From Hydractinia symbiolongicarpus (taxonomy: Eukaryota; Cnidaria; Hydrozoa; Anthoathecata; Hydractiniidae): a stretch of DNA of 64,000 bases. Made by a program: the position numbers and the translations under genes. The notes under the pieces were generated by a model. It saw only the letters and a program-made list of their open reading frames with translations. It searched no databases and was not told the DNA's origin. Below are positions 36,405-47,249 of the stretch, piece after piece. The stretch lies in the NCBI RefSeq assembly GCF_029227915.1, contig NC_079879.1:27530501-27594500 (forward strand), given 5' to 3'. Position 1 is the first letter of the stretch. Each line of letters opens with the position of its first letter.

Positions 36405-39400
36405 ATGGAGGAAAAAGCTGAAAGTCAACCTAGTTACGCAGGCGCAACTTATTCTCAACAACATCAACAGGAACAACCATTGCTACCGGTGCAAACACAG
36501 GTATGTGAACTAAATTTATTGTTATTACCAAAAACCTTCTCATGTCTTTTTCGTATGACTTTAGAATTTCATACGAGTGTGATCATTATTCCTTACATTA
36601 ACGCTTCTACGGAATTGAATGTTATCAAAATATAAGAGGAAAAGCAAACCAAAATGTAGAATAGAAAAATTCATTGTCTTAGGAAAACTAAGATTAAAGA
36701 TTAAGAATGCTTATGCGCTTAATTTTTATTTAGCAACCTTTCACCACAGTTGTAACAGTACAACAACCTTTTGTGCAACCGGTTCATGTACCAAACTACG
36801 CTGTCTTATCTTGGCTCGCTTGTTTCTTTTGTTGTTGGCCAATTGGCATTGTAGCTGTGGTTAAATCCTTCCAGGTGAGCATTATGCCAATCCTATAAAT
36901 ATTACTTACTTTATTGCATAAAAATTTCGCGCCATGAAAATTTCGCGGTCATTTTAATTTCGCGGTTTTTTTGCCCAAAGTTGCATTTCGCGGCATTTTA
37001 ATTTCGCGGTTAAAGCCAAAATACAAATTTCGTGTTATTTTAATTTCGCAGTCCAAGAGAAAAAGTGAATTTTGCGACATTTTAATTTCGCGGTTCGAGA
37101 AAAATTTTTTGAAAGAAAGAAGTTCGAGAAAAGTTTTTTTGAAAAAATGCCTATTTTTACCATCGCAGACATAAATAAGATATTGTTCAAAGGAAGATTT
37201 GCGATTATATTTTCTCAACAAATAATCATTCTTCCGTAAGATTGGCGAATACGCCTGGAAGTTTCGCTGCGACTCAGAAATCTCGTCATCTTCGTCATCA
37301 CTTACCTTGTCTGATTCACAGGGGCCATAACCATGGAGCTGCTGATTTTTCTCTGACATTTATAGAAAGGGCGTAATGTTGTTTTTGCTTTCGGGTTGAG
37401 CCGTCGACATTAAAAGGTGGATATGTTGCAGGGGGTCCAATTCTGGTAAGGTTTCATAGCTTTTGTCGTTTGCCTCTCTTATCCCAGATGCTTTCCATCC
37501 ATTAAAAATCACTTTCTTTCCCTTACTTGTGCTCATATGGTTGTAAAATTCCATCAGCCATTTAGCGTGCAGTGGTTTGAGTGTTGTCAGTTGGAGTTTG
37601 ACATCAATTGCCTCTAGTTATTTGCTGTCGTCAAGCTGCTGGAATATTTGATCGGTATACCATTCATTGAACATTTTTTTACAATATTTTTTGGCGTATC
37701 CATTCACTGTAAGATCTAGGGACTGGAAAATCGATGTCATGTTCACTGGAACAAAGTCGAACAGGATATTGTTTTCTTTAAGTAGATCTAACACCGGCTG
37801 AATGACTTGACCTTTGAAGACATCGAATATAGCCGGAGCTTCCTGGCTTGGGAAATCCAATCGTTCTCGTTCGCTCTCGATGTATGGGATCAAAATCTCC
37901 TTAATAAATTTCATTGATTCCAGTTCGCTGCTGTAATGTTTTTGTTGACACTGAGCGAAGAATTTGGTGGAAATTGGAATCTTTGAGTGGTTTTCCATTT
38001 GTAGATAAATTGCATTCCAAAAAATTGACCATCCAGCGTGGTCGTTATAGCACGTTTATCATCACTTCCTTTGATGACAAACTGCCTGCTTTTCCGTTCA
38101 GCTAAAGTGGTGCTGGTAACTGGAACAAATTTGGAAGAGGTTTGGTCGAAATTTAGGATGAGCGTTTCCGGCATTGATTTATCGGTTACTTTCTTTACGA
38201 TTGAATGGTTGAAAAGCACTTGCGTCTCTTTTTGCCACCAGAGGGAATGACAAGGTTTGCAGTGGTGGCCTTTCTTCGACTGAACTTCATTCTCATAAAT
38301 AAGCTTTGTGCCCAGGAGCGTTCATTGATCGAAATCGGCAATGCTAATCTAGGATATCGTTTCATGAATGCTTTTGCAGCAGAGACGGCTACTGATCGTG
38401 TGATAACAGCCCCGTGATTCGACGCAGCCCTGATGTAGCTTTGGGCCATCTCATCTAATCTTCCAAGAAGAAGAGGGCATCCTTGTCTTTGTCTTCTAGA
38501 GTAAACATTTTGCCTTTAGACATTGAAAGCTCTTGCCCATACCTATTCTGAAATCCCCTGGCCGTGCTTTCGTTTATGTTTGGAAACTTTTGCTTGAACG
38601 CTCTCACGCATTCAGAGGAATCATTCTCACTCGCATATTTCCCAATGTTAAATCTATCCTGCGCTGTGTATGCGACGCACTTTCCTCGAGAAGAGCTCTC
38701 TTCAGACACCGATGTTTCAGCAGCAACAAAGTCAATGGTTCCCAAATCCGATTGGCTATCTTGGCTGCTCCCGCCTAAGATATAAAGGACAAATTTGATA
38801 AATATTGCAGGAAAGAGAAAACATATTAAGTGCATACCGTGATAATATTTTATGAATTTGCATAAATAGGAAAACACTTGATGAGACCAAAATTTAATAC
38901 TTTTGTTTATACACTTACTTTGAGATTGATCCATGTCTTACTTCTTTGAGTGCACGATAACAAAGAAAGACATAAAACAGTAATTCGAATGTTATGAAAC
39001 GTGACACTGTCGGCGCTTGCTTTGTGGCGGCGAGACAGTCTTTCACTTTGTAATTGACATGATTCGAAATTCGAATGTTTTGAAAAAAATAAGAATGTGC
39101 ACACATTTGAAAAAGAGCTTTATACAACACGCACACAGCTATGAGTCAGCTCCATAATATTCCTTGTCATCCGAGGTTTTCATTATTATCGTCATTATTG
39201 GACACCTCATCTTGGGGAAGAATTGGTTTGTCAGTATGATGGCTTCAACCCATTTGATGTTTTCGCCACCAAAACGTGTTCCAAAGAAAATGGTCGAACT
39301 TACAGACATTTGTTCTCACGGGCAACAAAATATTTGATTGACAGGGGTGCTGAAGTTTTCGTAGAAGTATCATCAAACCATTATTGCCGTTCTCCACATG

Positions 39401-40238
39401 TTCAGGGTGGTCTTGAATTTCCTTGTAAATTATCGGTTAAATTGGCCGTCGCAAGAATTAAAAAAAAATGCTGATCGAGAGATGTAAACAAATATTACAA
39501 CAACTCTATGAAGAATCTGCAGAAGAAGTTATCATGGGTTTACTTTTTGTCGACGATTGTTTGGAACTCGATGATGTGGAAAATGAAACAAATATTTGTG
39601 AAACGCGCCAAAACAGAAAAAGAAAACTTGATAAAGTGAACAAAAAAAAAACAACGTCAAAAAGTCAAATCAAGAATCTTATCAGCCCAGTTGTAGCAGA
39701 AGTAAAGATGTAAGAACATTTTTAAGCCTTGTCAAAGGAGAAGAATGTGTAGGAACAGAGTAAAAAATCTAATGTTATTGTGATTGACTAAAGAAGATTG
39801 TAATTTTCCTTCCATATTGTATTAAATACCGTACATGGTAGCTTATATGGTAAAAAAATAATAATACCGTTTCGATTCTTAGTCGTATTTTTTTGCAAAA
39901 AAGCCCGGATTCTCGGGCCTTTTAATTTCGCGGTTTCAAAAACTGGATTTTTTTGCGCATTTTAATTTCGCGTTTTTTTTGGTTCCTACCGCGAAACAGC
40001 GAAATTTTAATGCCGCGAAATTTTCATGCAATAAAGTAATTTATTTTTACTTAATTAATTTTTTAAAATCGTTTAATGCTTCCTTTAGGTGAATAATGCT
40101 CTTGCAGTAAATGATATTCCACGTGCCCAGAGAGCATCCGAAGCAGCTAAGCAATATGCCATTTCTGCTGTGATATTTGGCATCGCTTGTATAGTTGGTA
40201 GCATTGTGCTACAGTTGTTCGTTTTGGGACCTAAATAG
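36405..40238 (+). CDS. CD225/dispanin (IFITM-like) gene, copy 3
   Basis: Three phase-0 exons: 36405-36500 (donor GTATGT), 36734-36874 (acceptor TTTTTATTTAG, donor GTGAGC) and 40089-40238 (acceptor CTTCCTTTAG, stop TAG), 128 residues. The N-terminus is Gln/Pro-rich (YSQQHQQEQPLLP). The CD225 core has PNYAVLSWLACFFCCWPIGI, then VNDIPRAQRASEAAKQYA and a C-terminal helix ending LFVLGPK. Exon 2 is exactly as long as in copy 1 (141 bp). Intron 2 is swollen to 3.2 kb by a pogo-like transposon. The three copies share exon phases and orientation, so they arose by tandem duplication. The last helix is the most divergent part. An AATAAA signal lies near 40380. Confidence 0.9.
37360..38934 (-). pseudogene. 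pogo/Tigger-like transposase, broken
   Basis: On minus: a short first exon (MDQSQ, ending about 38919) with donor GTAAGT and an acceptor TATATCTTAG near 38780, then an acidic/Ser segment and a Psq-type helix-turn-helix (SSECVRAFKQKFPNINESTA). Next come a Tc5-type second DNA-binding part with RYPRLALPISINERSWAQ (38200-38449), the DDE core LILNFDQTSSKF (first Asp) with KGSDDKRAITTTLDG (37990-38219), FDFVPVNMTSIFQSLDLTVN (37618-37998), and the C-terminus EFYNHMSTSKGKKVIFNGWK. Frameshifts near 37617, 37950 and 38210 break it. An acidic tail (SDDEDDEISE, to 36950) follows a TAA at 37360 in the same frame. Confidence 0.82.
39223..39713 (+). pseudogene. Second reading frame of the pogo-like element
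   Basis: Two adjacent frames (39223-39474 and 39468-39713) read ENGRTYRHLFSRATKYLIDR and VQGGLEFPCKLSVKLA, then a Lys-rich end (RQNRKRKLDKVNKKKTTSKS) resembling a nuclear localisation signal. Diverges from the transposase across about 300 bp. I do not recognise the protein. The one-base overlap of the two frames suggests a single broken gene, possibly an element-encoded helper. Confidence 0.35.
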
Positions 40239-40865
40239 TTTGTGCATAAACTATAATATGTTTACAAACTTGTTTTTGTCAAGATTTTCAGTTTCTTATA
40301 ACATTGACATATAAATATATTAGTAGATAAAATATAACGAAATCCTTATTTCAAACTTTTCTTATACAGCAAAGTACAAAGAATAAAACAAATATTGCGA
40401 ACAAAAGTGAGAAATCAAACATCTAACTGCACTGTTTCAAAATAGCTTCGCCGCCACTACCATTAAGAAGTAGCTGCGAGACCGTTCCTTTTTGCAACAG
40501 CAACAACACCTGGGACACGGCTTCAAACCTGTTGATTGAATGAAATATATATCCGAGGCTTTCCCTTACATCTTAGAATATGAGAAAAGTGTTGGCAATA
40601 CTTAAGGGTGAAAATAGTGGCAAGACGCCATTTTGGTTTTAAAACTAGATTACATAAAAATGTTATCTACGGGCCGGGTTTTCGTTAAAAAACCTGTTTT
40701 TCCGATTTTAATCATTGTAAATTTTGCGGTACAAAAACAGACAACGACTATTATTATCGAATTTAATATCATAATTCTGGAAGTGTTCATCATGGCAGTA
40801 TCACTACATTCAAACAAAAGGAAATGGAAATTAGGAGAGACAATATTAAATTTAAGTTTTCCGCC
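40239..40865. other. 3' flank of dispanin copy 3
   Basis: Probable 3' UTR to about 40390 (AATAAA). The rest shows no gene. Confidence 0.4.
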
Positions 40866-40869
40866 TTAA

Positions 40870-41614
40870 CCCTATTCGGTCCGGGGGGGCCGGATTCCGC
40901 CCCTCTGAAGGTTTTTTTTAATAACTGCTGATTGCTTTCCTATATAGCTATGATACTTACTGAGTTTCAACATTTATATATTAGACACCTGCATGCTAAA
41001 TTTTTAGGTCCCATACCTTTCAGAGGTTTTGATATTGGCCATTATTCGAAACTACCCCTAAAATCTCTATGAAATCCTTATAATGGGAAAAATATAATAA
41101 CTCCTGTTAAGATTATCCTTAGAACTTGAAACTTGCAACACAACTTTGTTTCATCAATAAGAATCATTTTGAATAATTTTGACACGTGACTAATCCGATT
41201 TCCCGATTTTATCGGATTTTACCCGAAAATCGAAAAAAAACGGATTTTCGGACAATTTTTGGCAATTTTTTATCCGATCCATGTAAAAACCGGAAGATAT
41301 GTTAAAAAAAATTTATTTAGCTTTCAAAAACTTCAAACAGAATGTAAAAATTCACTCTAGAACAAAAGTAATTATATTTTAAGTAGATAGTTGCATTTTT
41401 AACAATTTTCAAGCTTCTGATGACGTCACAGAAAATGTGCTGTAGCAAGCAAAAATTTATTGCTGCCATTTTGTTCCTTTTATGACGTACTATAAGTGTG
41501 CCAAGTTTGATTCAATTTGAACAATCCTATAAAAAGTTATTGAGGGAAGGCGGAATCCGCCCCCCCCCCCCCCCCCGGTCATAGTATGTTCGAAAAACCC
41601 CGGACCGAATAGGG
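40870..41614. repeat. piggyBac-type MITE
   Basis: TTAA on both sides (40866-40869, 41615-41618). The tips CCCTATTCGGTCCGGGG and CCCCGGACCGAATAGGG are perfect inverted repeats. TTAA duplication and CCC-starting tips are hallmarks of piggyBac elements. 745 bp without coding capacity; the subterminal GGAATCCGCC motif is also inverted, and a C-tract lies at 41560-41577. Confidence 0.85.
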
Positions 41615-41890
41615 TTAAACAGCCAAATGTACTGAATTAATTAGATCCCAGAGACTGAGAGTAAGTAGCAATATATCCACAGTGGTCAGGTAAGAATGCA
41701 CTTAATAGGTATATGCACAAAAATTCCAAAAAAGTGTAGCCACATTGTTGCCTGCCTCGTAATGGAATAGTTCAATTTAAATGCAAAAAATAACTTACTG
41801 TGGAAAGTTAACTGTAATTATCAACTCGTTTCTGATTGGTTAATTTCGATCCTCTGCAATTATATAAATACATGCGCAACATCATTTTAC

Positions 41891-41935
41891 TTTGTCCGAT
41901 GATGGGAAAAGGATCTCCCGAAACGTCGCCTACTA
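41891..41935 (+). ncRNA. Hammerhead-ribozyme-like motif in the Penelope repeat
   Basis: The core strands are in order: CCGATGA (41896-41902), a stem II able to form with TGGGA...TCTCCC (41902-41919), GAAAC (41920-41924) and GTC (41925-41927). This is the layout of the minimal type I hammerheads described in Penelope-like retroelements, where stem III is only the ACGT step. The first core strand has C in place of the usual U (CUGAUGA), which may weaken cleavage. In the 3' copy (62265-62300) the GAAACGTC strand is deleted. Confidence 0.6.
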
Positions 41936-41975
41936 AACTATCATGTTCAAGAAATGATAAACTTTCCACAGTAAT

Positions 41976-42507
41976 ATGAATAGTGAACAGACAAACCGAA
42001 ATAATATCTTCAATAATATCAAACAGCAATATGGAGAATCCATCTTGGCAGAAGCCAGATCGCTAGAGAAATTAAGAGTAAAAACGCACGATACTCATCT
42101 TCGGTTTTCCCTACGTTGTCTTCACAACGAAATAGCACCTAAAGATCTTCGACTTACCTGCAGAGTAAAGACTGAAAGAAGTAAGAAAATCTTACAGCGC
42201 GCAAGCCGCCAGTTGTTGCAAGAAAAAATTTACCTAAATCACGTAACACATAACACCTTACATCGCCAAATACTTGATCTTGACAACACCATCAAATTGA
42301 GACTTTCCATCGACCAATATAAACAGGTTAAGAATATCCATGATAGTGTGTATGAAAAAGAAATGAGATCGGTTAAAGACAGACACCTTAAAAAGTTCAA
42401 CAAAATCAATGACAGATTCAATGATTATACACAAACGACCATAGAAAAGAGCAAATGGATTGTCAATCTCTCCAACAGACAACTCACGACAGAAGAAACA
42501 AACCTTC
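41976..42507 (+). pseudogene. Penelope-like protein, N-terminal part
   Basis: From ATG 41976 the frame encodes a basic helical region (SLEKLRVKTHDTHLRFSLRC) and the typical Penelope N-terminal block (NIHDSVYEKEMRSVKDRHLK then FNKINDRFNDY). The open frame runs into the Polinton tip and stops at TAG in the repeat (42511). The region precedes the reverse transcriptase in these retroelements. The rest of the protein is at 61475-62127. Confidence 0.75.
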
Positions 42508-42710
42508 AGTAGTAGTAGGGAGTGAATATAACCAGGTTTTCGCTCCTTCTACACCTTTACCCCCAAAAGCCCCGCTTTCACCATTTCCACCACCACCTCA
42601 TCCCACAAACAAGTAAAAACGAAATCATATGACGTCATCCACGCATACGTGAAATCATAATAATATAGAATATAAATGCCAATAACCAACACAAAATAAT
42701 ATTAATGATA
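42508..42710 (+). repeat. Polinton left terminal inverted repeat, outer part
   Basis: Matches the reverse complement of 61270-61474 with few differences, including CACCACCTCAT, AAATCATATGACGTCAT and AATGCCAATAACCAACACAA. Interrupted after AATGATA by the Helitron-like insertion. Confidence 0.93.
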
Positions 42711-42959
42711 CTAGCTGTTTCCCGTGGAATGAATCCACTGTATTCCATTTAATTTATGTAGCAGATATATGTCCATCAAAAAACAAACAATACAGCAGTG
42801 CGCATCTTACATCTGCATTATTATATAAAAGACCAAAAAAATTAAAGGTATCCAACAACTGCAGTATATATGTAACATTTAAAATCTAAATCTACTAAAA
42901 TTACTTGCTCTGACCATCTGACAAATGCGAAAATTATTCGGAAAGAAGTTTTCAAAAGC

Positions 42960-44560
42960 ATTTCAACATATACCTCACCCATAAAATTTAAATCACTCAA
43001 AACGTCACATTATATACAAAAAAGCTGATCAATGTCAAACACAAATCTCTCTCATTGTATATGTTAAAATCAGTTAGGTTATTGCAAACCCTGCCAAAGG
43101 TTGACACAAAATGTGAAAAATAAACAATAAATTTTGCCTAAGTAGAAATTTTTATCTAAGGTGTTAAAAAGGGATTTGCAAGGATAAAATATAATGCAAT
43201 AAAACGTTTTTTGATATTGCATACGGTACTTCCTCACCAAACTTTAGACAAAATGCCAACAAAATAACGGTGTTTAAATCTAAAATTAATAAAGTCCTTT
43301 TAGCAATTTGCATGCTGTTTTACCATCAATAAAGTAAACAAAATTTTAAATCTCACATAGTATTCTGTCACAAATTTTCATAAAATATATATATAAGTCA
43401 TAATGAGTCATGTTAAACAACAGCAATCAATCTGTATATAAGTTCATTTTATGTCAATTTTTGCACCAATTTTGCAACACAAAATACAAATTCTAAATAA
43501 TACTAAAATCTCTTATTTTGGTCCTTCGCATACCGACGGTCTCCCACAAAAGTTTAATCAAAATGTAAAAAATGAGAGGTAACGACAAAATCAAAGTTTG
43601 CAAAATTTAATTATTATGGTACATATATCTACTGCATATGCCCTCTAAAACAATATTTTAATCCAAAATGCCTAAGAAAGACAGTTTGCAACAAAAATCA
43701 GTTATTTTGATAATATTGCATACACTCTTTCCTCACAAAAGCTTCACAAACTGTAAAAAAAAGAATGGTTGTAGGGAGTGCTTCTGATTCAACAAAAAAA
43801 GTTTTTTTGACATATTGCATCTAGCCCTTACCCATTAAATCTTACACAAAATTTCCAAAACTATATACGATTTAGAACACATCAAATTTAAATCGAGAAG
43901 AATCTGTCATTTCGATATATTGCACGGAGTCCTCCCCAGTAAGAATTTATACAAAATATAGAAAAACAAAGCTTGCAAGGTGTAAAATTGAATTCTTCTT
44001 CTGTGTATATATATATGGTCCTTCCTCGCAAAATTAACATAAAATGTCAAAAAGGTTCAGATATAACATCCAACACAACAAAAATCAGTTCTATCAGTAT
44101 ATGTCATGCCATTGTCTTCCACCAAATGTTCCCCTTAAAGTTTCACAGACACAGCTTGTAAATTAAAAACAACTAAGATCAGGTATTTTGGTCTATTTCA
44201 TACCATTCTGTTCCAAATAACTTATAAAATGTAAAAATTGAGTGGTAAAACAGAAATTTGCAAAATTCCATTTTTTTATATGCATGTATATTATATGCCT
44301 TCTACAACAATAAGTTAATTCAAAATGTCAAAAAGAAGAAAAAAATAGCTTACAAAGAGTATAAAATTGAAATCAGCAAAGTAGCTCTTTTGGTGTATTA
44401 AATATAAGCCATACTCACAAAAGTTTACACTAAATGTAAGGAAATGGTTGTGTTTAGTAATTCTAAATTAAGAAAAGTCAGTTCTTTTAGCATGTTGATT
44501 AAGGTTTTCGGCCACAAATTCTTACATGAAAATGTCAAAACCACAATTTGAAACAAATTA
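42960..44560. repeat. Degenerate tandem array, about 95-105 bp period
   Basis: A motif of the form GCATAC...TTCCTCACAAAA then TTTACACAAAATGTCAAAAA returns at about 43220, 43528, 43632, 43720, 43824, 43921, 44012, 44102, 44196, 44290, 44400 and 44500. The units are diverged. One or two units also lie at 31640-31800. Confidence 0.7.
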
Positions 44561-44799
44561 AATTTACATTTTAAAAATAAGTAATTTCTGAACTTTATTT
44601 TTAGAATATTTGGAGGAAAAGAACTTTGCAAACCAAAAAAACCCAGGAAAATGTTTAAAATCTTCAGGGTTAATAACGTTTGATGGGTTTTGTGGGAATA
44701 TATATAATGGGAATCTTTAGTTTAAAGCTAGCATTAGCTAGCTAATAGCTAGTCACTTAAATATAAACTGGAGACTTAGCTAGGTATAAAGAACATGGC

Positions 44800-45076
<277 letters not shown>

Positions 45077-45605
45077 CTAGCTAGCTAGCTAGTTGTTGGT
45101 GGTGGTTGGCTTTTTATGATGCTAGCTATAAAACATGTCTGGCAACAATAATATAATCAAAACTGAAAATAGAACATGAAAAAACCTTAGAGAACCTTGC
45201 TATGATTAATTTATAAAACCATGCTCTTCTTCAAATGTTTTTTTAAAGATTTATTTTGAATGAAAGAGTAGAGAATACTCAAAAAGAACAGCCATCTTTT
45301 TCGTAAACACAATTTCCGTTTTATGCTAGGAACTTCATTTAACAGTCCGTATGCTTTGTGAATATCTAATACCGTTTCATATGTAGCGATACCTATATAT
45401 ATATATGCTAACATAGAGTTTTTTGGCATAAGGGTATATATATTTATATCGTTATTAGCAGCGGGTTATATATTTACACCTTATGTGCGATTTCTATGAA
45501 GTACATCCCTAATCTTTTTAGTTAAATTTTAGCGTACAGCCACGTAATAAGAAAGTGACCCGTGATTTCCGTGTCGTGGACTCACAGTTTTACTCACGCA
45601 AGGGA

Positions 45606-45665
45606 ATTAATATATAAGATGAACAACATATGACGTCATACACTGAATCATACAGAATATTAGTT
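45606..45665 (+). repeat. Polinton left terminal inverted repeat, inner part
   Basis: GAACAACATATGACGTCATA and CAGAATATTAGT correspond, reverse-complemented, to 61227-61265. This shows that the insertion at 42711-45605 split one repeat. Confidence 0.8.
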
Positions 45666-45725
45666 AAGGGAAATTCCCAAAATATTCAATCCTTGAACAA
45701 ACAAAATTTTCTGGTTGAAAAGAAA

Positions 45726-45743
45726 ATCTGTATATAATAAAGC
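45726..45743 (+). promoter_or_regulatory. Start-proximal AATAAA motif of the polymerase gene
   Basis: TATATAATAAAGC directly before ATG 45744. Almost the same sequence (TATAATAAAAGC) precedes the gene at 51490, and related AATAAA motifs precede about ten others in the element. Read as a probable viral-type promoter/initiator; function not shown. Confidence 0.5.
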
Positions 45744-46527
45744 ATGAGTTGGTTCAAAAATGCAATAAGTAAACTATATAATACCGTGTCGGAACCAGTA
45801 GCGGCAACTCGTGAAGCTCTCGCTAAGCAACTAAGGAGCGTTCGGGATACGGTTAGTTACTATTATAACAGAGTCAGGGATCAATTTTCAGGAACACTAA
45901 CTCTCCACGATGGGATCCAACGGGTAACCATCGAAGATGAATGTCAAGGAATTGATGACCTCAAACACATGTTCGGGAAAGAATCGAAGCAGGCCACGAA
46001 CTCAGAGGTAATCGAGGATATTCAGAACATTTTTGATGATGACGCCAAAATGATAGAAGAGGGGAACCGCATCAAGACATGGCGGTTTAACAAAAACCTT
46101 AACCAGCCATTGACAGATACCATTATGCGAAAAATAACATCACACGTGGATATGCGCGTGAAGGTAATATACAGCTTTAGCTGTGAGATTTACAGAGGCG
46201 GTGGCGATGTGGCCAATTAAGACAAAGAGCTCAAAGTCAGTATCAAGCATGGTTGAAATCGAGGCTTTTATGGATGAATGCGAGATAAAGCGCCTGGATC
46301 TGGAAGATGCCGAATTTTGGACGAAAGCCTACTTGCCACCAGATAGAGCTATTGAAACACCAGGTGCATATGAAGGTAAAATAATATTCAAGCACGTTCA
46401 GATCAAAATAATTTCTACAAGGGAACCACTACTTGGATGTGGACCCCTACCTAATTGGTTGCGCGGAAAAAGATGTATCTATGCCATGGACGGTGAAGAT
46501 GCTAGAACGGACAATCTATGCTTTTGA
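45744..46527 (+). pseudogene. Polinton polymerase protein, N-terminal region
   Basis: ATG 45744 opens 158 residues starting MSWFKNAISKLYNTVSEPV, with REALAKQLRSVRDTVSYYYN, an amphipathic start shared by the long polymerase proteins of cnidarian Polintons as I recall them. The frame breaks near 46190 and continues in another frame (46183-46527) through PLPNWLRGKRCIYAMDGEDA to TGA at 46525-46527. The TGA falls where a CFWRC-type Trp is expected, in a small Cys/Asp-containing block that resembles the linker before the polymerase. Probable role: protein-priming and accessory region. Function of the N-terminus is inference. Confidence 0.65.
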
Positions 46528-47246
46528 AGATGCTTAGCTGTAAGGGAGAGAGCGGATGTAAAAAGAGGGACAGAGTTCCTCACAAAAACGGCCTTAAAAT
46601 TAGCTCGTGAATACTCTGACGAACCTAAATTAAAGAGGGAAGAGGTACGTGCCACGAGGCTAGTGGATTTGGAGGGTATTGCCAAACGATTCAAGATTAA
46701 CATAAGGGTATTTGAACCAAAAGATAACAACAATAAGGTCCCATGGCGTCTCGTATATGGACAAGGCCAATACAAAAAGACTTAGACACGATCAACATTG
46801 TTATGCTGCAGGGTTGTTGTCTCTATTTCAAGACAATGGAGGTCCTAACGCAGCATTGGGAATGCGAAGTTTGTACACAAAGATTCAACAGATCGGAGAA
46901 CCTCACGCGACATAAACAGAATGATTGCGAAGGTATCAAGACAAAGATTATTTGCAGAGGTTAAAAGATCGAGCGGATGCAGAGTAGCTCTGAAAAGGTA
47001 TTTTATCCCGATAAGGGTTTCAGTTACGCGGCATGCCAATGGATTGAAGCCATGTCAAAGCAAACAGGTAGGCATATACATCATGCTCTTTGTGGGCATG
47101 TGGGAGAACGTATGATACGCGACGGCAGTAAGGCTGTATACAAGATTGATGGGTATGATCCTCAGACAAAAACAGTATACAAATACCACGGCTGCAAATG
47201 GCATGGATGCCCATGTCAGCCTAATAGAACCAACGTGGAAAGATAA
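46528..47246 (+). pseudogene. Polymerase protein, zinc-finger and nuclease-like part
   Basis: In-frame after the TGA: RCLAVRERADVKRG, then IAKRFKINIRVFEPKDNN. After a frame change near 46770 comes a C2H2 finger CEVCTQRFNRSENLTRHKQN (46857-46920), then TAA and, in the frame to 47246, HALCGHVGERMI followed by KIDGYDPQTKTVYKYHGCKW and HGCPC. This Asp...Gly-Cys-x-Trp-His-Gly-Cys block is common just before the exonuclease in Polinton polymerases and resembles a small restriction-endonuclease-like or metal-binding domain. Frame breaks lie at about 46770 and 47246. Confidence 0.6.
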
Positions 47247-47249
47247 TTT

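Larger units (their letters stand above)
36909..40036. mobile_element. pogo-like (Tc1/mariner superfamily) transposon in dispanin intron 2
   Basis: Flanked by TA (36907-36908, 40037-40038). The tips are CTTTATTGCATAAAAATTTC and its counterpart ATGCAATAAAG, inverted repeats continuing as GAAAATTTCGCGG. Both subterminal regions (36925-37120 and 39915-40020) carry repeated ATTTTAATTTCGCGG units, probable transposase binding sites. Inside are a minus-strand transposase and a plus-strand second frame. 3.1 kb in total. The host intron's splice sites are intact outside the element. Confidence 0.88.
41811..42507 (+). mobile_element. Penelope-like element, left part
   Basis: About 215 bp at 41811-42025 is repeated directly at 62165-62370, the pseudo-LTR arrangement of Penelope-like elements. 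The N-terminal coding region follows and runs into the Polinton boundary at 42508. The same reading frame resumes on the far side of the Polinton at 61475, proving the nesting. The element as a whole is plus-oriented. Confidence 0.8.
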
